Shown: positions 55,396 to 64,000 of the stretch, piece by piece | Layout of the letters: the number at the start of each line of letters is the position of its first letter | Position numbering within the stretch: position 1 is the first letter of the stretch | Assembly: GCA_000750105.3 (NCBI GenBank) | Contig: JPHH03000026.1 | Location: 62,001-126,000 of the forward strand | Length of the DNA: 64,000 nucleotides | Direction of reading: 5' to 3' | Source of the DNA: Tolypocladium sp. Sup5 PDA-1 | Taxonomy: Eukaryota > Ascomycota > Sordariomycetes > Hypocreales > Ophiocordycipitaceae | The notes under the pieces: model-generated | Seen by the model: the letters and a program-made list of their open reading frames with translations, nothing else | What the model was told of the DNA's origin: nothing | Database searches by the model: none | Translations under genes and position numbers: made by a program

Positions 55396-57993
55396 ATGGC
55401 CCCTCGTCGGATCGCCGAGTTCGTAACGAACAAGGTCCTCGGCATCGACGTGAACGAACGCTACTCCAGGGTTCCCCAGGACCTCGACAGCCGAGCCCGC
55501 GATGTGCTCGATCCTGCCGATACCTACCTCGAAGACGAGCCCTCCGTCGCAGAGTGGTTCAAGGACTTGGCGCCAACCCGCGCGGGAGCCACTCGCTACG
55601 TCAAGGCCCTGTTTCCTTCCGCGTCATGGATTAGGCGATACAACTTACGGTGGCTGGCTGGGGACATTATGGCTGGTATGCTCTCACACCGCAATTATCC
55701 TCGCGTGCAAGATCCAGGCGATAATGATGCTGACCGACTGTGCAGGCATTACTATTGGTTTGGTCGTTGTTCCTCAGGCACTGGCATACGCCTCCCTCGC
55801 CCACTTGCCACCAGCCTTCGGCCTATACACGTCCTTTACCGGTGCTATTCTGTACTGGCTCTTTGGGACCTCCAAAGACATTGTAATCGGGGTAAGTGCC
55901 AACCTGTGCGCTGGCTTGGATGCATTGGCAGGGAGCTGACACATGACGTGCAGACAACAGCAGTGGGCTCGCTCCTCGTCGGCCAAGTCGTATCTCAAGT
56001 TGCAGATGCTGCTCCAGGCCAGTACCGGCCTGAACAGACAGCCCATGCCCTGAGCTTGCTGGCAGGTGCCGTGCTGCTCTTTTTTGGGCTGCTCCGGCTA
56101 GGATGGATTATCGAGTTCATCCCCTACGTGCCCATTTCTGCGTTCGTCACGTCTGCAGGCATCACCATCATGTCGACGCAGTTCCCAACGGCCTTGGGGA
56201 TTCCTAACATCAACACGAGGGAGGCGCCGTACCGAGTCATCATCAATACGCTTCGAGGTCTGCCCAATATTCGTCTGGACGCAGCAATCGGTCTTTCTTC
56301 CATCGTTTTGCTTTTTGCGATTCGAAACTTCTGTTCGATGATGGAAGGACGGCAACCGGGCCAAAAACGCCTCTGGACATTCCTCTCCTCCCTGCGATTG
56401 ACCTTTACCATGCTGCTTTTCACCCTTGTCAGCTTTCTCGTCCATCGAGGAAAGCCAATGGAAGACAACAAGTTTCGCATCGTGGGGAACATTGAGCAAG
56501 GTATGTGCCACTCTCATCCCGTTACCTCTCTGTGCCAAGTCAGTTGACGCCTAACCCGCGATACAGGTTTCAAGCGGGCTAGCGTGCCGCATCCCGATGT
56601 CGACCTCGTCAAGCTCATTTTGCCTGAGCTGCCTGCCGTTGCCATCATCTTGGTTATTGAGCATATTGCCATTTCGAAGGCTATGGGTAGGCTGTACAAC
56701 TACACCGTCAACCCATCGCAGGAGATTGTGGCGCTGGGGGCGGCCAACATGCTCAGCCCCTTTGTCGGTGGCTACGTCTGCACCGGTTCTTTCGGTGCCT
56801 CTGCTGTCCTCTCCAAGGCGGGAGTCAGAACCCCATTGGCAGGTCTCTTCAGCGCTTTGGTGCTCGTGCTCGCGCTCTACGCCCTGACGGGTGTTTTCTA
56901 CTATATCCCAAATGCTGCCTTGGCGGGCCTGATCATTCACGCAGTCTGCAACTTGCTGACTCCGCCGAAGAATCTCTACAAGTATTGGCAGCTGTCGCCT
57001 GTTGAGCTTATGATTTGGGTAGTTGGTGTGGTCTTGGCCATATTCGTCTCTCTGGAAGCATCAATCTACGCGGGTGTCATCATGTCCGTCGTTTTGCTGC
57101 TCTGTCGCATTGCCAGAACGAGCGGCACATTTCTCGGACTTGTGCGAGTTAGGCGAGTCTCGGGCGAAAAGAACTCTGGGTCGGAGAGTAAGAGTAAGTG
57201 TACTTCTCGTGACGTGTTCTTGCCGCTCAACCGAAAAGACGCATCAAACCCCGACATCAAGGTCGACTCTCCCTACCCTGGCGTCTTCGTGTACCGCTTA
57301 AACGAGGGCTACAATTACACCAACCAAGCCTACCACGCGGACAAACTGGTCAAGCACGTCATGGACAACACGAAGCGGATGTCGGAAGAGCATTTTGAGA
57401 AGGAGTCTGATCGCTTGTGGAACGATCCAGGCCCCAGGGTTTACAAGTGCGGCTCTCAAGCACTCCCTTATCTTCGCGCAATGGTGCTTGACTTTACCGC
57501 AGTCAACAGTGTTGATGTCACTTCAGTTCAAGGGTTGATTGACTTGAGGAACTCGTTCGACCGCTATTCGTCGCCCGACACGGTGGAGTGGCACTTTGCC
57601 AACCTCCACAACCGCTGGACGCGGCGCGCGCTTGCTGCCGCCGGCTTCGGGTACCCGACGTCGCAGAACCCAGAGGCGCTTAGCCACTGGAAACCCGTTT
57701 ATAGCATTGCCGCTACGCTCACAGAGAAGGATGGCGCAGCCCTGGATGACAGCCGACGCGGTGCAGAGACGGACGCAGATGAAGAGAGAACCACGGGGTC
57801 TAGAACACCGGCGTCAACACATTCGACGTACATGGAGGCAAGCATTCAGTCGGGCGAGCTGTATGGAAGCGAACAGAACAGGAAAATGGCGGCCGTCTAC
57901 GGTGTCGATAGGCCCCTTTTCCACATCGACCTACAGGATGCAGTGGACTCTGCGGTTAGAGATGCGCGGAGCAAGGATGGCAATTCTGTATGA
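55396..57993 (+). CDS. cys-14: Sulfate permease (SulP/SLC26), CYS-14-type
   Basis: Plasma-membrane sulfate:H+ symporter feeding cysteine and methionine synthesis. Exons 55396-55675, 55746-55891, 55954-56500 and 56567-57993 give 799 residues, typical of fungal SulP proteins. The membrane domain has about 12-14 helices with the signature GITIGLVVVPQALAYASLA (split by intron 1), TSKDIVIGTTAVGSLLVGQ (split by intron 2), IPISAFVTSAGI-like and YVCTGSFGASAVLSKAGVRT with the second substrate half-helix. A C-terminal STAS domain spans ~585-720 (FVYRLNEGYNYTNQ, LDFTAVNSVDVTSVQGL). A ~75-residue acidic tail follows. In Neurospora such genes are induced by sulfur starvation through CYS-3; no CYS-3 site was assigned here. 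Confidence 0.93.
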
Positions 57994-58782
57994 GACGAAT
58001 TGGCGGCGACATGATGACATGACTGGACATGACGGCGTTTGGGTGACGGTCTTGGCTGCGGAGAGGAGAGTGCAATGTCTCATCAAATAATACGAAGGAG
58101 GCCCATAGAGCAGAGAGACTGCATGCGGCTGGCGCAGTATTAATATGCAGCATTGATCTTGAAACATGTGAGGCGCATATAAAAGATATCACTTAGCCGT
58201 TTTCCAACATTGCCGTCAGTCGCCAAGTGCAACCAGACAACTGATACGAAGTTTTGCTTCGGTCTTGGCAACTAGCGCCGAACTTACAGGACATTCGTTC
58301 GGGAGGATTACTAGCGAGTGTTGACGCCGGGGTTTGGGAGTCTATCACACTGCACCTCGAACATTCGGGGGCCGATTTGAGGGCCGATGGCCCTGTTGCA
58401 ATGGCGCCGTGTCGGGCCTGAAGGACGCGTGTCTGGCTGAAGTTTACGGCGTCGATCGGCAAGGCCACTTCAACGCCGGTGTGGGCCGGGGCGTACTCGG
58501 CATTGTGGCATCTCGAGCGATGGGGATATGGTATCTGGAGTGGTAACTATGTGAGACTTTGTATTAAGTGTGACGACACACATACGCCAACATTGAGGAA
58601 TAGACCGGATAATAAGTGTTGTTCTAATAACAGCCAATTAAAGTACACGGGTGACTATCTTCTACCAGCTGAGTAAAGGGCATCCAGAAGACCAAGTCGT
58701 AGAGTTGGCCCATACGTAGACCGTCTGCGAAGCTAACGGTGATGGAATCCTCATTTCGCGGCAGATCGCGACGAATATAGAT
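57994..58782. other. Convergent 3' region, sulfate permease / receptor gene
   Basis: 789 bases. A 71-codon frame at 58334-58546 contains the phrase EVYGVDRQGHFNAG, resembling AVYGVDRPLFHID of the adjacent permease tail, but it is too short to interpret. AT-rich near 58550-58680. Nothing else seen. Confidence 0.45.
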
Positions 58783-60224
58783 CTATGCGCGAATTATCTC
58801 TAGCTCGTGTTCTGTTTCCCTTTCCCTTCGCGTTTGAGTCTTCTGCCCTCCCGTGCTATGCCATTTCTGGCTCCAGGCCCGCGTGACAACAATGCCGCCT
58901 TCGACCAAGCTCTTGTCGCTCGCTGTGTCACGCAATTGCCAGTCAGGGTTATCCTCTTGCGAGCGCACGCTGCCGGCCTGTTCGCGAGACTTCGTCGGCA
59001 AGTGGTAGCCAGAGGGGTTCATATTCGAACTGCCTTCGTGCTGGGCCCGTGATGCTGTCACACGGCCGCGAATAAAGACGGCGAAAGAGGGGAGGCATCC
59101 GACGATTATGGCTGGAGAGGGGTGAAGCGTAAGCATACTGTTTCTTTTCGTTTGAAATGCACGGGAAAGGGGGGGTCATTGTGTGTACATACCCACGGCT
59201 CCCTCTATAGCAGCCCACTGTATTGTTAAAGTCAGCTCTGCTCACATCCACGCCTAGTTCAAAAGGTAAAAGGGGCATGAGGAGTTACTCCTATCACTTG
59301 GAGCTGTACTGTCTGTGTCGTATAGGTGGGCACGTACCAGCATGAGCCACGTCGTACTGACTTGGCCTGAGCTTGAGCTTGACTCCAAAGTGACACTTCG
59401 TATGATAGCAGTAACCATGGTGACGAGACCAACCGCGAAGACGATGCCAATACTGATCTTCTCCACAAGCGAGATCCTCAGGTTCCAGAGCACGCGGATA
59501 GGCACGGCCATAACTATAACAGTCAGCTAGGTTCCAACCAGACAGGACTGTGGGAGGGTCACTTAGAAGGTCAGTTGCCAAGTCTGCTCCAAGACTAAAC
59601 CACAGACTGATCTCTTTAGCCCGCGCATCTCGTGGAGTCATGCATTCCCCGGCTGTGAACCAGGCGTGCATGGAAGAGCAGCTGGTGAAGTTGCTGATAC
59701 AGCACCCGATGAATGTCAAGATGGAGAATAGAAGCACCGCCCACCAAATCTTGTTGTAGAAGGGCAGACCGTCGGTGAGTCTCTTGAACATAAACAGCAG
59801 ACTCCACTTGACCGCCCACAGCGTCAGCCAGAAAAAGAACTGGACGACAAAGAATTCCTTGAGCATCACCACCAGGTCATGTTCCAGGCTGGCATACGGC
59901 TTCATGCGACCCTCCATGATGGCCGTGACGTTGAAAAAGGTCGGGATCGTGGCGAGGAAGAGCGCGCACATGATGGCAAAGGACACTAGCGCGCCGTAGA
60001 TGAAGATGTCCTCCATCTGCAGTGGGAGCCTACGGTTCTTGAACCAGCGCGCGCCCGTGCGCATGGCGACGAAGGTGAAGGCGACGCAGAGGCATGCGAT
60101 CAGAGCTGTCTGAGAGTATTTAGCACCCCGCAATCGCTGGAAACCGGCTGAGCAGAGGGGAGGCAAGGGAGGTTAACTATTAACTTACCGTGTCCGCGCT
60201 CTGGGAGACATTTTGAGACACCAT
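58783..60224 (-). CDS. PTH11-like seven-helix receptor (fungal rhodopsin-domain protein)
   Basis: Integral membrane protein of the large fungal family that includes Magnaporthe PTH11, often implicated in surface or nutrient sensing; ligand unknown. Five exons: 60224-60189, 60109-59563, 59513-59338, 59217-59193 (25 nt) and 59111-58783, giving 370 residues. Helices include LIACLCVAFTFVAMRTGARW, MEDIFIYGALVSFAIMCALF, FFVVQFFFWLTLWAVKWSLLF, WWAVLLFSILTFIGCCISNF, and after splicing the conserved ATDLLIMAVPIRVLW, VFAVGLVTMVTAIIR and IIVGCLPSFAVFIRG. Conserved family cysteines lie in CCISNFTSCSS and GECM. The tiny exon restores the junction WAAIEGAVAIIVGCLP, a diagnostic stretch. The cytosolic tail of ~85 residues is charged. 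No CFEM domain at the N-terminus. Confidence 0.85.
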
Positions 60225-60877
60225 CGTCCGCGTTGCGGGAGCTCCACGCACTCAGAATCCACGCACTCGGGATCTGAGAAGATGCCAGTCGGTGGTGAAG
60301 AAACAATGGAATTCTTCAAGGTACAAGACGGAGCCCACGCTTGCCACGGCGCAAAATTCGACACCTCCGGCATAAGACGGGATTCCACGGCGGAACGACC
60401 TCTGGGCAATATTGAACTTGCAAGGCAGCCGCAAAGGGCGTCAGGTTTTTGGAACCCCTGGCCTGGCTTGCCTGGGCTGCTGGACCGACAATCGCGAGAC
60501 GTTTGGCGCCGGCGCGTCCTTCCTCTTTGATGCAAGCCTGTCAGGGTTTGGCATGGGAACCACAGCGGCCCCTGCCTAGCCCCGGCCCGGCCCCGGCGGC
60601 CCCGGGCCCCAAGCCAAGCCGGGACATCGCTCCGCTGTCAATTCCCTCAAGCTGCCAAGTGAAAGGGCGGATGACGCGCGGAGAGAGACCGACGCCCGGG
60701 GGAACCTACCCGGAAAGCCCAAGGCACCTGGTGGCTTTTGAAAAAGTCCGGTCCCACCACCCAATAACTACAGCACTGCATCCTCGATTCCTCCCCCAAT
60801 CCTGGAGGTGCGTACGAAGTAGTCCGTACTCTGTAGCTGCATCTTTTTCTTCAGCTTGTCCTGTTCCGGCCCTCAGG
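60225..60877. promoter_or_regulatory. Divergent promoter region, receptor / FAD oxidoreductase
   Basis: 653 bases between divergent genes, GC-rich in the middle (about 60570-60620). No coding frame with family features. The arrangement allows co-regulation of receptor and secreted enzyme, which is inference. Confidence 0.5.
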
Positions 60878-62677
60878 ATGCGTCTCCTCAGTCTCGCCGT
60901 GCTGCTCCTGCGGCTGGGCGTCGCTCGTGCCACCTACAACCTGACCGAGGTCGAAGCCCAGATCTCGTCGTATCTCGACCAGAGTGGCACGCAGCACGCC
61001 GCGCGATCTGCTCCGCCGTTTGGCTGCGCGCTCGCCGTAAGAACCTGCTCAAGTCCCGTCGCGGATCCGTACGCTGAATTGCTGATCCGTGTCCCAGTGT
61101 GGCTTCCTCGCCTTCACCCTGCCGCGACGGCTGTCGTACCCCGATAGCCCGACCTACGAATTCGAGGAGTCGCGATACTGGTCGCAACAGCAGGCGCTCA
61201 CGAGGCCCGCGTGCCGCTTCTCCCCCGGCTCGGCCGAGGACGTGTCTCTCGCCGTGCTGGCCTTGCGCGTCACCCAGTGCAAGTTCGCCGTCAAGAGTGG
61301 CGGCCACGCTGCTTTCTCGGGCGCATCAAACATCGAGGGCGGCGTGACAATCGATCTAATCAACCTGAACGAGATTGTTGTCTCGGCCGATCGGACCCAG
61401 ACGTCCGTGGGCGCGGGAAACGTCTGGTACGATGTCTACACCCATCTCCAGCCCATGGGCCTGACCGTCATCGGGGGGAGAGTCTCGGCCATCGGCGTGG
61501 GAGGCTTGACGCTGGGCGGAGGCATGTCGTTCTTTTCCGGCCGATATGGGTGGGCGTGTGACAACGTCAACACATACGAGGTAGGTTGATATGTACTCCC
61601 CTTTCTTGCCGAGACGATTCAGGAAACCAACGCCTGGCTGGCTAGGTCGTGTTCGCGGACGGCTCGATCCACAATGTCAGGTACTCCTCGCCATACTCCG
61701 ACCTGTACTGGGCGCTTCGTGGTGGGGGAAACAACTTTGGCATCGTGACGCGCTTCGATCTCGCGACATATCCCCAAGGCGATCTCTGGGCGGGCGCGCA
61801 GACATTCCTCTACACAAATGACACCGCGGCTGCTATCAACAACGCCTTCTACTACCTCGGTATCAACGCTCCTTCAGACCCGTACGCGCAGGTTATCATT
61901 GCGTACGCGTATGCCCAGTCTCAAGGTGTCTATGTCATTGCCTCAGATCTTCAGTATGGAAAACCAGTCCCCGATCCCCCCATCTTGCAAAACTTCACTT
62001 CGATCCCCGGCGCTGTGGCCAATACACTTCGCACCGTGGATCTCGCCAATCTGACTCTCGAGTTCAACAATACTAACCCCGGCGGCTTCCGGTATGTTCT
62101 CGCCCCCGCGATTCAACTTAGATGGCCGTGGCTGACTTGAATACTGCAGACAAACGTACTGGACTTTCACGGTTGGCAATAGCCCCTCCTTGATGGCTGA
62201 CATTGTCGCAATCTACATGGATGAAGTCGAGCCGATCAAAGATGCAGCGGGAATCGTCCCCTCCGCCATTTTCCAGCCCATCACCACCGATATGACCTCG
62301 CACTTCTCCAGGAACGGCGGTAACCCGCTTGGGCTTGCCGGCCAGGGTCCTCTGAACCGTATGCGCCCCCTTCTCTGTGTGCCTTCTCGTTTCTTACAAT
62401 CTTAATAGTGGTGAATATCGACATCTCTTGGTCTAATGCCTCTGACGACGCGCGGATCCTTGCCGCCGCGCAGAGCATCGTCGACCGCTCTGTCGCCGCT
62501 GCAAAAGCTCAGGGCCTGGACAATCAATATTTGTACCAAAACTATGCTTCCTTGCAACAGGATGTCTTTCCCAGTTACGGAAAAACCAATCTGGCAAAGC
62601 TGAAAGCCATCCGTGCCAAGTACGATCCCGCCAAGGTGTGGCAGAAGTTGCAACCGGGATACTTCAAGCTCGGGTAA
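60878..62677 (+). CDS. Secreted FAD-linked oxidoreductase (berberine-bridge-type)
   Basis: Flavin oxidase/dehydrogenase of the FAD_binding_4 plus BBE group; substrate unknown. Exons 60878-61036, 61098-61580, 61646-62091, 62150-62358 and 62409-62677 join to 521 residues. An 18-residue signal peptide (SLAVLLLRLGVARA) precedes GCALACGFLAFTLP. The FAD domain shows ACRFSPGSAEDVSLAVLAL, the flavin-binding FAVKSGGHAAFSGASN with the covalent histidine, and GVGGLTLGGGMSFFSGRYG. The position that is Cys in bicovalent members is replaced (RVSAIGVGG), so attachment is probably through the histidine only. The BBE segment near the end is YLYQNYAS with LKAIRAKYDPAKVW. Several N-glycosylation sites. Such genes often sit in secondary-metabolite clusters, but none is visible here. 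Confidence 0.9.
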
Positions 62678-64000
62678 TCTAGATAATACAACGTATACAG
62701 CATATATTAATAGAAGTAGTATTACCAACTCACAAGCCATGAAAGTATATGGCTGCCGGGCAGCAGCTTAGTCAATGTGAAGAGGCAGGACATAGATGTG
62801 TGGGAAATGCAACCCGAGATGCCTAGTGACTCCCAGCGGAATGATGTTAACACTAGCTGGGATAATCAACCGCTCTCATTTGTAACATACAGAAGCCCAA
62901 ACTTGCACTCTTGGGGTATTGCTATATACATCCATTAGTTACAAGGACAGTGGGAGAGTAAAGGGCCATAAACATTACAGATTAAGTCCAGAAAGCGCTG
63001 TTGTGCCCACCGAATCGGGCGGGACGTGCCGCCGCTTTTGGTGGTGTCGACAGTGAGGGGCAGTGGGCGGCTCAGAGGTACATAGTACCTCGCCGGGGTC
63101 GCTAAGCGTGGCTGTGAGCCTGAGACGCAACGTAACCTGGCCAGGGGCCGTCCATTGGGCACCTCGTCCGCCTTCCATCTTGGAAATAGAATATAAGAGT
63201 CCGTTTCTTGACACCTCCAAAATGAACGCCCATGGGCCCCATGGGCCCTAGAGGCTGGCGTTAAAAGCTAACCGCTCCGCCTTGACTTGTCTAGTCCTTT
63301 GTATTAACTTCTACACTCGTTTTCCCCAGGTTCTCTGCTACCTAGTCTCTCCCCGCGTCTTGTCTATCGGAGCCGAACATAGCACCGCCTGTTGGTCTCC
63401 AGCGAGTGAGAGCCGGATAACGTCTGGTCTTTGGTCAACGCCGCGGATCACGAGACGCCGATGGGGTCGTGAACGTCGCCGCCAGACTTTTGCTACAAGC
63501 TGCCCGAAAATGTTCCGTTAGGGCGCCTGGTTGAGCCGCTCGCCGTGGTGGTTCACATTGTCAAACAGGCAAGCGTCCGGCTTGGCCAATCTGTTATGGG
63601 CAATGTGTTGAACATGATGACACATCACGTGCAGGGTCCAGCCTACGCCTCCCTTAAATAGCCCACCTTGGTGGCATCTCTTGCTTAGAGGATTAACGCA
63701 CTCCTTTCATCCTCTGGATCCTGTGTGTTCCGCTGTGACGTTCAACACAATGGACATAGGGTCAGTGGCGGGTCGTAAAGAAGGGTGGAGTCAACAACTT
63801 CAATCACACGCCTGTAACGTAAACATCTCTAGCCAACCGCCCCATCGAGGTATCTGACACCCAAACTTAGCCCTCTCACAGTGGTTCTCGCCTCTTGCTT
63901 GCTTCCACGATCCTTACAACCCGGACAAGCCAGGCACCAACACAAACCATACTCTAGAATGGACAATTGACACGTCTGTCAAGCCATGTTCTCCCCGGCT
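62678..64000. other. Right-end region, mostly without genes
   Basis: 1.3 kb. Contains a TATAAG-like sequence near 63191, a short palindromic CATGGGCCCCATG at about 63231-63243, and the dehydrogenase relic listed separately. Another gene may start at or beyond the right edge (ATG at 63985), but this cannot be judged. Confidence 0.4.
63485..63595 (+). pseudogene. Fragment of a xylitol/sorbitol dehydrogenase
   Basis: A 37-codon stretch reads DFCYKLPENVP, LVEPLAVVVHIVKQASV and RLGQSV, the characteristic middle of fungal zinc-dependent polyol dehydrogenases just before the cofactor-binding glycine loop. Upstream and downstream the frame no longer resembles the family: the expected GAGPVGLL loop is replaced by unrelated codons and a stop at 63658-63660. 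No catalytic zinc ligands are present. It is a relic of a larger gene. Confidence 0.6.

Noticed and set aside
58334..58546. Phrase EVYGVDRQGHFNAG resembling the sulfate permease tail
   Set aside because: Only about seven matching residues; too short to distinguish a duplicated fragment from chance.
58783..62677. Receptor plus FAD oxidoreductase as part of a secondary-metabolite cluster
   Set aside because: No polyketide, peptide or terpene synthase, transporter or cluster regulator is present in the window.

Overview
This window is nuclear DNA from a filamentous ascomycete, most likely a Sordariomycete and probably Hypocreales. The evidence is short introns (about 44-127 nt) with GTAAGT/GTGAGT-type donors, GC-rich third codon positions, compact intergenic spaces, and fungal-specific families (Zn2Cys6 factors, PTH11-like receptors, SulP sulfate permease, secretory lipase). 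The lineage is inferred from gene content and style; nothing here names a species. Exon structures were rebuilt by hand from reading-frame continuity and splice signals.

Left part (1-28.7 kb) is mostly conserved housekeeping genes: ALG9 mannosyltransferase (cut by the left edge), the H/ACA RNP assembly factor NAF1, a secreted M28 leucine aminopeptidase, a basic protein of unknown function with an odd 3' end, GINS subunit PSF2, a short Zn2Cys6 regulator with a 4-nt exon and an internal duplication, a LYC1-like GNAT acetyltransferase, cytosolic prolyl-tRNA synthetase, chaperonin subunit CCT1, the Rieske protein of complex III, DDB1, a probable meiotic ZIP2/SHOC1-like XPF-related protein, and an R3H-type protein.

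Middle part (28.7-48.8 kb) mixes secretory and membrane genes with housekeeping genes: a secretory lipase, a PQ-loop seven-helix membrane protein, a WRAP53/TCAB1-like WD protein, a single-pass Cys-rich surface protein, a secreted DUF6923-type protein with a Ser/Thr-rich stalk, the delta-9 fatty acid desaturase OLE1 behind a 3.8 kb gene-free stretch, and nucleoporin SEH1.

From 48.8 to 53.3 kb the character changes. There is a tRNA-like relic, a decayed gene resembling the middle region of fungal transcription factors, an intact small secreted six-cysteine effector-like gene that no single long open frame reveals, and a clearly broken short-chain dehydrogenase. This looks like a small accessory island between housekeeping genes.

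Right part (53.3-64 kb) carries a cyclin-domain gene, a sulfate permease with a STAS domain, a PTH11-like seven-helix receptor containing a 25-nt exon, a secreted FAD-linked oxidoreductase divergent from it, and a short relic of a xylitol/sorbitol dehydrogenase near the edge. No transposon, secondary-metabolite synthase or CRISPR array was seen. The most notable items are the hidden effector-like gene, the ZIP2-like protein, and the two very small exons (4 and 25 nt).
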